Program-made: the position numbers and the translations under genes | From: a bacterium | GTDB lineage: Bacteria > Myxococcota_A > Polyangia > Nannocystales > Nannocystaceae | Assembly (NCBI GenBank): GCA_024742475.1 | Contig: JANSYI010000008.1 | Location: forward strand, 186,001 to 250,000 | Reading direction: 5' to 3' | DNA: 64,000 nt | Notes under the pieces: model-generated | What the model was told of the DNA's origin: nothing | The model's input: only the letters and a program-made list of their open reading frames with translations | Database searches by the model: none | Part shown: positions 51,548 through 63,709 of the stretch, piece by piece | Layout: every line of letters begins with the position of its first letter | Numbering within the stretch: the stretch's first letter is position 1

Positions 51548-53530
51548 TCAGCTCGCCCGAATCCGGGGGACCTCCCCTTCACCTGTTCCCTCGGCGGGCC
51601 TGGCCGAGGCTACGCGGGCCGGCTCCGGGCGGGGTGTGGACGCGACTTGCGTCGACCGACCCGCGCGTCCGAGCGTCGCTGCAACGCCCCGCTTGATCAC
51701 GCGCCACAGGACCATGGACGCGGCGGCCCATTGGGCTGGCACCCGCGCGAGGTCGTCGAGTGTCAACGAGTTGCGATAGAGGAAGTGCTTCTTCGACAGC
51801 CGCCATCGGTACAGCCTGGGCAGCGCTCGCCGGGTCAGCCTCGGGGCGAGGGTGTCCGCCACCAAGGACGTGGCGTTGACGACGGGCATCACGAATCCGG
51901 CCGCGATCTCGATGGCCAGCAACGGCATGGGCGCGAGCGCGTCGTAGGGCCCGAAGCGAGAGAGCACCGCTTCGGCAGCGGCCGGGTTGGCGCCCACGCC
52001 CCGCGTCCGAAAGAAGCAGGGCCATAAGGGGAAGGTCCAGTCCTTGACGAAGTCGGAAGGCTTGGCGAGCGAGGTTGGACGAACCCGAGGCGTGCATCCG
52101 ACGAGCTTCGCGACCGACATCATGTAGGCCATGTAGTCGACCAGCATCGTGTAGTTGGGCGTGAGGTTGAAACACGCCTCCTCGGCGGCACCTTCGGCGC
52201 GCGCGAGCGCAGGATAGTGCTCGGGTAGCTCGCGGTTGCCCAGGTAGAGCTGCGCGACGTAGCGGGAGACCATCTCGGCGCAGGCAGGGATGCCCCCCGA
52301 GTGCGGCCGGGCGAAGCCAACGAAGGCGAGACAGTCTCCAAAGTTGGGCGGAAAGCAGTGCTTGAACCAGGTGCGGGGGTTGGTCGTCAGCTGCGCATGG
52401 GATGCGGTGATCCACTCGAAGTCCAAGCCGAAGCCGGTGCAGGCGACGATCACGTCGAACTGTGCGTCGTGCGTCGCGACCTCGGTCGGCTCCGCAGCGG
52501 CGCCATCGCCCCCGCGGCCGAAGATCTGCGCGTCGTGAAAACGTACGCGCCCCCCGTCGACGGTGGCGTCCGGAGCGATGACGACGTCGAGCTGGTGGCG
52601 CGCTGCGGCGGTCAGCGTGACCCCAGACTTGGTCGGGACCATGCTGGTGTCGCTCGACCAGTAGTCGGCGCTCCAAGCCCGCTCGACCATGGCGCGCGCC
52701 ACCCCTTGCATGGAGTCGGGGCCGTGCCGGGCCGCCATGTCCTTGGTCAGGCCGTGCAGGCCAGCAGACCAAACGCCCAGCGGAAGCGTGCGAACGGCCC
52801 GGGAGATCGTGATGCACTCGAGCAGCCCACTGGGCTTGTGGTGTTCGCCGAGATGCTCGCACTCGTCGTAGGCCGGGTCGTGCATGAACTTCTCGATGAA
52901 GCGGGGAGCGCAGTCCGGAAAGCGCCGGCCCCACACGGTCACGGATTCGGCCGTCCGGGCTGCAGAGCTCGCGACGTCGGCACCACCCTCGCCCATGCCC
53001 ACGACGAGCACCCGCTTGCCACGAACCTGCTCCTCGCTGTGGTAGTCCGAAGAGTGCAGGAGCTGCCCCTCGAAGCGCCGAAGGGTCTCGGGGACCAGCG
53101 GCGTGTGGCTCGCCCCCGAAGCGACGATCAGCTTGTCGAACCAGCGGCTGCGCTGCTCGTCCTCGTGGGTCGAGCGCACCTCCCAGCGTCCCCGCTCGTG
53201 GTCGTAGTGCGCAGCGTCGACCCGAGTACCGAGCTCGATGTGCGGCCACAGCTCGAAGTGCTCGGCGTAGCCGCACAGGTAGTCGTAGTACTCGTGCTGA
53301 GTCCAGAACTTGGCCCCTTGGTCGACGTCGGGGGGCGGAAAGTCCGAGAACGCCATGAACACGCTGGAGATCGTCAGATGAAGGCCGTCGAAGGTGACCC
53401 CGGAGTCGGCCGCGAAGACCCCTCCGATGCTCGATCGAACGTCCACGGCGGTCGCATCGAAGCCCGCCTCCCGCATTTCCTTGAGCGCAGCGAGCCCCGA
53501 GGGGCCCGCACCGACGACGAGTACCTTCAT
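51548..53530 (-). CDS. Flavin-containing monooxygenase
   Basis: The 660-residue protein has the FMO/Baeyer-Villiger-like layout: FAD motif VLVVGAGPSGLAALKEM (residues 3-19), the linking HEYYDYLCGYAEHF region, a second Rossmann site KRVLVVGMGEGGADVAS and a C-terminal substrate domain. The FxGxxxHxxxY/F-type motif is present in a divergent form (FEGQLLHSSDYHS). It should oxygenate a nitrogen, sulfur or ketone substrate with NADPH and O2. It is longer than typical FMOs (about 450-530) because of about 100 extra C-terminal residues, some basic and hydrophobic. No biosynthetic genes are adjacent. Confidence 0.9.
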   Translation of the reverse strand: MKVLVVGAGPSGLAALKEMREAGFDATAVDVRSSIGGVFAADSGVTFDGLHLTISSVFMAFSDFPPPDVDQGAKFWTQHEYYDYLCGYAEHFELWPHIELGTRVDAAHYDHERGRWEVRSTHEDEQRSRWFDKLIVASGASHTPLVPETLRRFEGQLLHSSDYHSEEQVRGKRVLVVGMGEGGADVASSAARTAESVTVWGRRFPDCAPRFIEKFMHDPAYDECEHLGEHHKPSGLLECITISRAVRTLPLGVWSAGLHGLTKDMAARHGPDSMQGVARAMVERAWSADYWSSDTSMVPTKSGVTLTAAARHQLDVVIAPDATVDGGRVRFHDAQIFGRGGDGAAAEPTEVATHDAQFDVIVACTGFGLDFEWITASHAQLTTNPRTWFKHCFPPNFGDCLAFVGFARPHSGGIPACAEMVSRYVAQLYLGNRELPEHYPALARAEGAAEEACFNLTPNYTMLVDYMAYMMSVAKLVGCTPRVRPTSLAKPSDFVKDWTFPLWPCFFRTRGVGANPAAAEAVLSRFGPYDALAPMPLLAIEIAAGFVMPVVNATSLVADTLAPRLTRRALPRLYRWRLSKKHFLYRNSLTLDDLARVPAQWAAASMVLWRVIKRGVAATLGRAGRSTQVASTPRPEPARVASARPAEGTGEGEVPRIRAS

Positions 53531-53589
53531 CGACCAGGTCGATGCGCTCGACTGGCGATGTGACCGAGAAAATCCACAGACGCGAAGAA

Positions 53590-53616
53590 ACCCGCGCCTT
53601 CGGGGAGGGCGCGGGT
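53590..53616 (-). terminator. Intrinsic terminator after nrdJ
   Basis: ACCCGCGCC (53590-53598) and GGCGCGGGT (53608-53616) form a perfect 9-bp stem with a 9-base loop. On the minus strand it is followed by TTCTT, 40 bp after the nrdJ stop. Confidence 0.78.
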
Positions 53617-53656
53617 CTCTTGCGGGGAGGCCCAGCTCGCTGGGCTCAGGTGAGGC

Positions 53657-57415
<3,759 letters not shown>

Positions 57416-57748
57416 CGGTCGGCCTGAAAGAGGAGCGGGTGGAGCAGCGCGAGGGAGAGAGAGCCTGGAGAGGAGCTGGACGAAAGTCCAGTGGGGAGTC
57501 GTCGGGGGGACAATCGATGCGTGACGAAGGCCTCGCGCGCAGTCCATGGGGCCCTGAGTCGTCGTCAGGGGAACTGCGCGTTGCACGGTGAGCGGTGCGA
57601 GCGATGCCGGTTGTCTCGAAGGGTGTCCCGAGTGCGCCGGGCCTGTCGCAGGTGGGGCGCGCCGAATCCGCGTCGGGGTTCGGAGGTGAGCGCGAATGCC
57701 GCGCTCTTGGAAGGGAGAAGTGGTGACGGGTGGGACAACCCGTCGATG

Positions 57749-57796
57749 CCCCCTCATGTTGGGGCGGTTGGTATTAGAACCACAACATGTTGGGGT
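57749..57796. promoter_or_regulatory. Pair of NrdR-like boxes
   Basis: Two imperfect palindromes centred on CATG: CCCCCTCATGTTGGGG (centre 57756/57757) and CCACAACATGTTGGGG (centre 57787/57788). Centres are 31 bp apart, three helical turns. NrdR boxes of ribonucleotide reductase promoters are known to occur as such spaced pairs of about 16-bp palindromes. The match to the general NrdR consensus is by symmetry and spacing, less by exact sequence. Confidence 0.55.
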
Positions 57797-57831
57797 GTGG
57801 CAAGAACTCGACCCCAAGTTTTGTGGTGCGG

Positions 57832-57840
57832 TTATCCACA
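57832..57840 (+). promoter_or_regulatory. DnaA box 1
   Basis: TTATCCACA, an exact match to the strongest E. coli-type DnaA box, in a genome where this AT-rich nonamer should be rare. Confidence 0.8.
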
Positions 57841-57876
57841 AGTTCGGCTCACCGGCCTCCTCATGCACTCCCCAGG

Positions 57877-57885
57877 TTATCCACA
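57877..57885 (+). promoter_or_regulatory. DnaA box 2
   Basis: TTATCCACA, same orientation as box 1, start-to-start distance 45 bp. Confidence 0.8.
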
Positions 57886-57888
57886 GGG

Positions 57889-57897
57889 TTATCCACA
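57889..57897 (+). promoter_or_regulatory. DnaA box 3
   Basis: TTATCCACA, 12 bp after the start of box 2 (GGTTATCCACAGGGTTATCC arrangement), same orientation. Confidence 0.8.
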
Positions 57898-58343
57898 GGC
57901 TTTGTGGTTTTTTGGGCCCATGCGCACAGTGCGACGGATCCTGGGATCCCGCCGATGATCGTTCGGAACACTGTCCTACACCGGCGTACGCGTATCCCGC
58001 GATATGAACCGGCCGCGCGGCTACCGCTCGACGCTCGAGACCCTGGGGATGAAGTGGTCACAGGTGCGTGACGAGCACGTCCCCATCCGGTCTTCGAATC
58101 GATGGGAGAGATCTCCTCGGCGCCTTCCCCGGGGGTAGGCTCGAGTCGGCGCGAGTCACACACAAGTGCTCGTTTTCGCACCAGAATCAGGCGCGCAGCG
58201 TTCGCGTACCGAGCACCTCCCCGCAGGCCGACCCGCGCTTGCGAGCGGCGGCGCGTTCCCGCATCATCCGCCTAGGTTTCGCACGGCGCGTGGCGAGTTG
58301 GACTGGATGTGTCCGAACGCTCCGCTCGCCCGCAGGATCGTCC

Positions 58344-58874
58344 ATGGCAACCGCCCCAAGCGACACGCTCTCCCCCGATAGCTCCGGCTACGAGCTCGAA
58401 CGCCTCAGCGCCCTGGAGACGCTCAAGGGCCTCAAGGACCCCGATCAGGTCACCCTCGGCGACTTGGTCCGGTATCTCGACGCGCGTGGGCTGTGGACGC
58501 AGTTCGCCAAGATCACGCTCGGCGACCTCCGCGACGGCTTCACCGAAGCGCCGCCCAAGAAGACGACCAAGCGCCGCAAGAAGGAGCGCATCCTCGAGGA
58601 CGAGTTCGCCGACGCCTACGCCGAAAAGGCCGAGAACGAAGGCAAGGCCAAGGCCAACGCCGAGCCCAAGGACGGCGGCATCTCCTCGGACGAGTTTGCC
58701 CGGCAGGTCGTCCCCTTCATCGAGGGCAACGGCGAGGTCACGCTCGACGACATCGAGGAGTACACCCGCCTCGACCGCAAGGTGCTCCGCCACCACCTGG
58801 GCATCTTGGTCAAAGAAGAGCGACTCGAGCGGATCGGCGTGGGACGTCACGCGATCTACTCGTCGCTGCTATAG
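58344..58874 (+). CDS. Small protein with a winged-helix-like C-terminus
   Basis: From ATG 58344 (AGGA about 10 bp before) the protein is 176 residues. The N-terminal half is helical (YELERLSALETLKGLKDPDQ, TLGDLRDGF), a basic stretch (PPKKTTKRRKKERI) and a long charged helix follow, and the last 60 residues look like a winged helix (GEVTLDDIEEYTRLDRKVLR, HHLGILVKEERLERIGVGRH). It may bind DNA. I do not recognise the family. It is transcribed divergently from nrdJ and ends overlapping the OmpA/TSP3 gene by 6 bp. Confidence 0.75.
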   Translation: MATAPSDTLSPDSSGYELERLSALETLKGLKDPDQVTLGDLVRYLDARGLWTQFAKITLGDLRDGFTEAPPKKTTKRRKKERILEDEFADAYAEKAENEGKAKANAEPKDGGISSDEFARQVVPFIEGNGEVTLDDIEEYTRLDRKVLRHHLGILVKEERLERIGVGRHAIYSSLL

Positions 58875-60197
58875 GAGCCGGAACTCGATGCGCCGGTTGT
58901 TGGCGCGCCCCTGCGTGGTGGCGTTGGTGTCGATGGGCTCGTCGGGGCCTGCGCCACGCGTCTCGACGCGGGCCTCGTCGACTCCATGCTCGACCAGGTA
59001 GGCCTTGACCGCGTCTGCGCGGTCTTTGGACAGCGCCAGGTTGTGCTCGGGCGAGCCGGACGAGTCGGTGTGGCCGCTGATCTGCACCCGCGTGTCCTCG
59101 TACTTCTGAAGCACCGCAACGACCTCGTCGAGCGTCCGCTTGGATGACGCGCGCAAGCTGGCGCTATCGATCTGGAAGTTGACGCCCTCGAGGGTGCCTT
59201 CGAACGCGCCGAGGTCCTCGGGCAGCGCATCGGGGCAGCCGTCGTCGTCCTCGTACTTGTTGCGGGTCTCGGGCTCGGAGGGGCACTGGTCCTCGGAGTC
59301 GACGAACCCGTCGCGGTCCTGGTCGCGCCTCGGACAGCCGTCGAGCGCGAGGCCGGGCTCGTCGGGACACGCGTCCGCGTCGCCGAGCACTCCGTCGCCA
59401 TCGGGATCGGGGTCGGGGCACCCGTCGGGCGCGACGCCTGCCTCTGAGGGACATGCGTCTTCGTCGTCGACGAAGCCATCGCCATCGCTATCAATCGGCG
59501 CTGCGGGGGCGGCCGCGACCGGCTCGGGAGGAGGCTGCCCCTGCGCCGTGTACGGCCGCCGGGGTCGACGGGTCCAGCCGATGCCGAGCAGCACCTCGGG
59601 GCTGTTCGTTGCGCCCCCGATTGCGCCTTGCTGCGGAGAGATCGTGTTTCGAAGGTCCAGGCGCAGCGTGAGCGCGTCGGTCACGTGCACCATGACGCCC
59701 CCGCCGATGTGAAACGCCAGGTCGGTGTCGTTGCCCACCGCAGCCGCGCCCGAGCGCACGCCCAGCGCTCCTCCGCCCGCGAGCACGAACGGCGTCACGC
59801 TCCACCGCGGCACCTGGCCGATGACGTGCGCGCGTGCCGACCACAGGTTGGCCCGCTGGTCCCTCTCGACCTCCGCAAGCCCGAATGCCCCCTCCGCCTC
59901 GAGGCCGAGGAAGTCCAGCGGGAAGAAGGCGATGCGGCCACCAAACTCGGGGGCGATGCGTCGGTACGGCCTGAACCCCTGCTCCGCGTCCGTCGGGTCG
60001 AGCTCGAACAGCTCGACGTCTCGCGCGGGAAACAAGACGCCGCCAAAGACGCCCAAATGAAACGTGTGCCTTCGCGGCGCGTGCCGCCGAATCCACGGCG
60101 GCGCCGTGTCCCCGGGCACCTCGGCCAGCAGTTCCCCGCTCGCCGGATCCTGGAGGGCGACGAGCCCGAGCACCATCGCTGAGAACGACCCGAACAC
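58869..60197 (-). CDS. OmpA-family outer membrane protein with TSP3 repeats
   Basis: The 442-residue protein begins with a probable signal sequence (MFGSFSAMVLGLVALQDPAS; GTG start, with an ATG 7 codons later possible). Residues 45-220 look like an outer membrane beta-barrel (TFHLGVFGGVLFPARDV, VTPFVLAGGGALGVRSG). Three thrombospondin type 3-like calcium repeats follow (DSDGDGFVDDEDACPSE, DPDGDGVLGDADACPDE, DQDRDGFVDSEDQCPSE). The C-terminal OmpA domain carries VNFQIDSASLRASSKRTLDE, ISGHTDSSGSPEHNLALSK and RRIEFRLL for peptidoglycan binding. It converges with the winged-helix-like gene. Confidence 0.92.
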   Translation of the reverse strand: MFGSFSAMVLGLVALQDPASGELLAEVPGDTAPPWIRRHAPRRHTFHLGVFGGVLFPARDVELFELDPTDAEQGFRPYRRIAPEFGGRIAFFPLDFLGLEAEGAFGLAEVERDQRANLWSARAHVIGQVPRWSVTPFVLAGGGALGVRSGAAAVGNDTDLAFHIGGGVMVHVTDALTLRLDLRNTISPQQGAIGGATNSPEVLLGIGWTRRPRRPYTAQGQPPPEPVAAAPAAPIDSDGDGFVDDEDACPSEAGVAPDGCPDPDPDGDGVLGDADACPDEPGLALDGCPRRDQDRDGFVDSEDQCPSEPETRNKYEDDDGCPDALPEDLGAFEGTLEGVNFQIDSASLRASSKRTLDEVVAVLQKYEDTRVQISGHTDSSGSPEHNLALSKDRADAVKAYLVEHGVDEARVETRGAGPDEPIDTNATTQGRANNRRIEFRLL

Positions 60198-60233
60198 TCC
60201 GAACGACAGCGTCCCAAGGCCGCCGCTACGGTG

Positions 60234-60275
60234 TCAAAAAAAGCCCCAGGGCCCACGCGGTCGCGGGGGTGCAGG
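60234..60275 (-). terminator. Possible terminator after the dehydrogenase gene
   Basis: On the minus strand, CCCGCG-ACCG-GCGTGGG-like pairing (6 bp with one G-T) is followed by CCCTGGGGC and then seven T (complement of 60236-60242). The spacing between stem and T-tract is longer than ideal. Confidence 0.4.
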
Positions 60276-60295
60276 TGCTCAGGCGCAGCCGAGCC

Positions 60296-61450
60296 TCAAT
60301 CGAGCTTGCTGACCGCCAGCTCCGCGAGCGCCGCGCCGACCTCGCTGCACTTGGCCGCCTTGTCAGCGCCGACGAGGTCGACCGTGAGCGGCGCGCCCTT
60401 TTTCAGCAGCTCGACGACAGCCTGATCGATCGCATCGGCGGCCTTGGCGAGCGTGTCGTCTCCCTTCTGGCCCGCCAGCCAATCGAGGCCTTCCTTGACC
60501 GAGATGACGGTGGCGATCGGGTTGAGACGATCCTTGCCGGTGTCGCCCGGGGAGCTGCCGTGAATGGGCTCGAACATGCCGTGCTTCGTGCCTACGTTGG
60601 CGCTCGCCGCCATGCCCATGCCGCCTTGGAGCACCGAGGCGAGGTCGGTGACGATGTCGCCGAACATGTTGGTAGCGACGCAGACGTCGTAGCGCTCGGG
60701 CTCGCTGACGAGCCACTGCGTGTAGGCGTCGACGATGGCCGTCTCTTTTTCGATCTCCGGGTACTCCTCGCCGATCTCAAAGAAGAGGTCGCGGAAGAGG
60801 TGGTCCCCGTGTAGCACGTTGTCTTTGACGATCGCGGTGACGCGCAGCTTGCCGTCCCGCGGCGCGCCCTTGTTGCGTCGCTTGCACAGCTCGAACGAGT
60901 GACGGATGACCTGCTCCGACCCGCGGCGCGTGATCACGCGGACGTCGGTCGCGACCTCGGTGGTGCCTCCGGGGGACAGCTTCCCACCCATGCCAGCGTA
61001 GAGGCCCTCGGTGTTCTCCCGGACGATGACCATGTCGACCTGGCCGGGGCTCCACACCTGCTTGTGTTTGCCGTGCACGCGGTGCTGCACGCCCTCGTAG
61101 AGCTTGACGGGCCGAACGTTCGCGAACAGGTCGAGCTTGGTGCGGTTGCCGATGACGGCGGAGTAGCCCGCCATCTTGCCGTTCTTCATCGTGACCGGGC
61201 CCTTGGTGTTGGGGTCGGGCCACCCGACGGCGCCGAGCAGGATCATGTCGGCGGCTTTGCACTTCTCTTCGGAGCCCTCGGGCCAGTCGCGCGATCCGTG
61301 CTCGAGGTAGAACTTCCCGCCGCACGGGATGTCCTCGATGTTCCACTCGATGCCGAGCGGTTTGCTGACCGCCTCCAGCACTCGAACGCCTTGGGCCATC
61401 ACCTCGGGGCCGATGCCGTCCCCACCGAGCGTCACGACGTTGTACGCCAT
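60296..61450 (-). CDS. Isocitrate/isopropylmalate dehydrogenase-family enzyme
   Basis: From ATG 61450 the protein is 384 residues. It is a beta-decarboxylating dehydrogenase with GDGIGPEVMAQGVRVLEAV, the substrate loop RTKLDLFANVRPVKLYEGV, VIVRENTEGLYAGMGG, the metal site DAYTQWLVSEPERYDVCVAT with MFGDIVTDLASVLQGG, and the cofactor region PIHGSSPGDTGKDRLNPIAT. The ENTEGLYAG loop is closer to isocitrate/homoisocitrate or tartrate-type members than to standard LeuB (which has ELTGGIYFG), so the substrate is uncertain. Neighbours give no pathway clue: patatin-like phospholipase upstream, OmpA downstream. Confidence 0.87.
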   Translation of the reverse strand: MAYNVVTLGGDGIGPEVMAQGVRVLEAVSKPLGIEWNIEDIPCGGKFYLEHGSRDWPEGSEEKCKAADMILLGAVGWPDPNTKGPVTMKNGKMAGYSAVIGNRTKLDLFANVRPVKLYEGVQHRVHGKHKQVWSPGQVDMVIVRENTEGLYAGMGGKLSPGGTTEVATDVRVITRRGSEQVIRHSFELCKRRNKGAPRDGKLRVTAIVKDNVLHGDHLFRDLFFEIGEEYPEIEKETAIVDAYTQWLVSEPERYDVCVATNMFGDIVTDLASVLQGGMGMAASANVGTKHGMFEPIHGSSPGDTGKDRLNPIATVISVKEGLDWLAGQKGDDTLAKAADAIDQAVVELLKKGAPLTVDLVGADKAAKCSEVGAALAELAVSKLD

Positions 61451-61521
61451 TGATGTTGGTGTACCGCAGGGCCGACGACGCCCGCGTTGCGGTTTCTCAC
61501 CGGGGCAATCGCCGAAGCGTG

Positions 61522-62772
61522 TCAGCCATCGGCGTCGGCGGCCCACAGCGACATGAGCTCGTCGTGTTTATCCGCTGCGTCTCGGTAGCCCAGATCGATG
61601 AGCTTCTTGGTGTAGCCGGGGTCGAACAGGACGTAGCTGGCCAAGTCGCTCTCGGACACGTCGTCGGCGCTCTCGGTGATCCTCCGCAGCCACCGCGCCA
61701 TGACGCCGCTGTACTTGTGCAGGCGGGTCTGCTGCATGTGCTCGTGCGCGATGTCCCCGAGGTCGCGGCTGGGGCGGATGAGCACGAGCTTGATCTCCTT
61801 GTAGGGCCGCCCCGCCCGGCCGCGAATTCCCTCGGCGATCTTGCGCGGAAACTCGGGCCCGTAGATCTCGACGCCCGCCCGGATGAGCTGATTGGTGCGT
61901 TCGATCCGTGCGAGGTCGGCCTCGAGCTTGTCGAGAAGCAGGGCGTTGAGCATCTTGCCCAGCATGAAGACGGCGTTGGGGTAGACCATCTGCGCCTCCT
62001 CGCGAGCCTTCTGCTGCAGCGTCTGCGTCTCCTTGTCGTGGCGCAGGCCGACGACGAGCAGGCGGTCGGCGCCCAGATGCATTGCGGGGCGCACGGGCGT
62101 GTTCTGCCGCAGGCTGCCGTCGACGTAGAACTGGTCGCCGACACGAACCGCGGGGAACAAGATGGGGATCGCCGCCGAGGCGAGCGTGTGGGCGGCGGAG
62201 ATCGGCGTGGGTACGATCTCCTGACCGGGGAGTTTCGGCCACTCGCCGACCACACCGTCGCGGGTCTGCACGAACACGGTGGTGACTCCGGTGGCCAGCT
62301 CGGTCGCGCTGCAGGCGAACGCGTGCAGGTGGCCCTTGTGGAGGTTGTCGGTGATGCCGTTCCACGGGATCTGCTCGCGAACGACCTTCTGCATGAGCTG
62401 GGCGTCGACGAGCCCACCGACCGTGGCGCCGTGGGTGACCTTGGGGAGGTCGCGGCCAAAGAGCACCTGGGGGAGCGTGCGCATCTGCTCCCATCCGAAG
62501 CGATACACCTCGTCGAGCCGGATCTCGTTCCACACGCGCGCGAGCGTTCGCGCCTGCGCCTTGGGCCTGTCGCAGGTCGCGGCGATGTAGCTGCCGTTGA
62601 TCGCCCCGACGCTGCTGCCGGTGATCACGTGAAACGGCGTGGGGATCGAGAGCTGCTCTCGCACGTAGCGCAGGACCCCGACCTCGTACGCTCCACGAGC
62701 GCCACCGCCCGAGAGCACCAAGCCGACCTTGGGGTCCTCGTACGACGCAGTCGGGGCGCGCTCAGAACCCAA
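61522..62772 (-). CDS. Patatin-like phospholipase
   Basis: From TTG 62772 the protein is 416 residues. It has the patatin catalytic dyad: LVLSGGGARGAYEVGVLRYV (oxyanion GGGARG), ITGSSVGAINGSY (nucleophile Ser in GSSVG) and FYVDGSLRQNTPV (Asp in DGS). Such enzymes hydrolyse phospholipid acyl chains and are often toxins or membrane-remodelling lipases. An ATG at 62868 would overlap the upstream lipoprotein gene by 107 bp, so TTG 62772 with an 11-bp overlap is preferred, with caution. No signal peptide is seen. Confidence 0.85.
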   Translation of the reverse strand: MGSERAPTASYEDPKVGLVLSGGGARGAYEVGVLRYVREQLSIPTPFHVITGSSVGAINGSYIAATCDRPKAQARTLARVWNEIRLDEVYRFGWEQMRTLPQVLFGRDLPKVTHGATVGGLVDAQLMQKVVREQIPWNGITDNLHKGHLHAFACSATELATGVTTVFVQTRDGVVGEWPKLPGQEIVPTPISAAHTLASAAIPILFPAVRVGDQFYVDGSLRQNTPVRPAMHLGADRLLVVGLRHDKETQTLQQKAREEAQMVYPNAVFMLGKMLNALLLDKLEADLARIERTNQLIRAGVEIYGPEFPRKIAEGIRGRAGRPYKEIKLVLIRPSRDLGDIAHEHMQQTRLHKYSGVMARWLRRITESADDVSESDLASYVLFDPGYTKKLIDLGYRDAADKHDELMSLWAADADG

Positions 62773-63505
62773 CGTCGAAGCAGTCGCAGCCGCTCCCGTT
62801 CTCGCCGCAGTCGGCGGGAGGAGCCGGATGAGAGGAGAGGATGCTGATCGGCCCGCCGCTGACGACACGGCCGGGGTCTTGCGGGTACTGCTGCATGCGC
62901 GCCTCGATGGTGGCCAAGTCGCCGCCGCCCGAGGCGATGACCGAGGCGTCCTCGTTGGAGAGGAACGGGACCTCGAACTCCATCGAGCCTTGGACCGGCG
63001 AGCCGTCCCCGTAGGTGGGGTCGATGACCAGGCTGACGGGCGTGTCGTAGACGCACTCGCTAGCCGGGAACTGCCCGAAGGCGTCCTCGGGGCACGCGTT
63101 GCCGTCGGCGGTCATCCACATGACCGCGTACGCCTCGCAGTCGCTGCCCGAGCAGCTCCACGAGTGCTTGAACTCGAAGCGCGACACGTTCATGCACGGA
63201 TGCGTGCACGGGTTCATGAACACGGGGAACGGCTGCCCGGCCTGCGTCTCGGTGACCGTGCAGACCTGCCCGCGGAAGAACGGGAACGTCTTGTCGTTGA
63301 AGCTGGCCGGCGCAGAGGCCTCGGTGGCGTCCGTGGGCAGGTCGATGAGCTCGCAGACGGCCTCATCGAGGTTGCACATCTCCCCGCGGGGGCACGGCGA
63401 GCCCTCCGAGCACTCTCCAGAGTCGACCGCCGGAGCGCAGCTCGAGGCAAGAGCACCTGCGCAGAGCAGGCCGGTCAGGATGCAAAAGCGGCTAAGGCGT
63501 TCCAT
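62762..63505 (-). CDS. Cysteine-rich lipoprotein
   Basis: The 247-residue product starts MERLSRFCILTGLLCAGALA with a lipobox (ALASSC) and continues with a short knot-like segment (SGECSEGSPCPRGEMCNL) common to myxobacterial lipoproteins. It contains about 16 cysteines in total, many paired (CTHPC, CSGSDC), so it is probably disulfide-rich and outside the cytoplasm. The C-terminus ends GSGCDCFDVGF. No family is recognised. It overlaps the patatin gene start by 11 bp. Confidence 0.82.
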   Translation of the reverse strand: MERLSRFCILTGLLCAGALASSCAPAVDSGECSEGSPCPRGEMCNLDEAVCELIDLPTDATEASAPASFNDKTFPFFRGQVCTVTETQAGQPFPVFMNPCTHPCMNVSRFEFKHSWSCSGSDCEAYAVMWMTADGNACPEDAFGQFPASECVYDTPVSLVIDPTYGDGSPVQGSMEFEVPFLSNEDASVIASGGGDLATIEARMQQYPQDPGRVVSGGPISILSSHPAPPADCGENGSGCDCFDVGF

Positions 63506-63709
63506 GACTGGTCTCCAGCAGCAACGAGTGTACGCGAATCCACAGTTTCATGCGCCTTTTCAGCCCCCTCCTGGAGCATGGCCACCTACCTCACATCCCC
63601 TCCTTTGCCCGTAAATCGAGCCTGTGGCAGGGTGCTGAGTTGTCCGGGTCGATGTTCGGAGGCCCCACGGCAAGCCGTGCGGCCGAACCCGGAGAAGGGC
63701 ACCTACACG

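Larger units (their letters stand above)
57416..58343. other. 928-bp intergenic control region of nrdJ
   Basis: No credible coding sequence is seen between nrdJ (minus) and the small plus-strand gene. The middle is AT-richer than its surroundings. It holds a hairpin at 57476-57491 (CTGGAC-GAAA-GTCCAG) in the nrdJ leader, a NrdR-like box pair at 57749-57796 and three exact DnaA boxes at 57832-57897. I did not find a B12-box sequence, although a cobalamin riboswitch is common before B12-dependent RNR genes. Confidence 0.6.

Noticed and set aside
57416..57760. Cobalamin riboswitch before nrdJ
   Set aside because: Expected for a B12-dependent reductase, but I could not find the conserved B12 box on the nrdJ strand, only a simple 6-bp hairpin.
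57416..58343. Chromosomal replication origin
   Set aside because: Three perfect DnaA boxes are suggestive, but dnaA, dnaN, rpmH or parAB are absent and no strongly AT-rich unwinding element is evident. Kept as a DnaA-binding region, not called oriC.
61522..62868. ATG 62868 as start of the patatin-like protein
   Set aside because: It would overlap the lipoprotein gene by 107 bp and adds only Ser/Ala/Thr-rich sequence; TTG 62772 is preferred.
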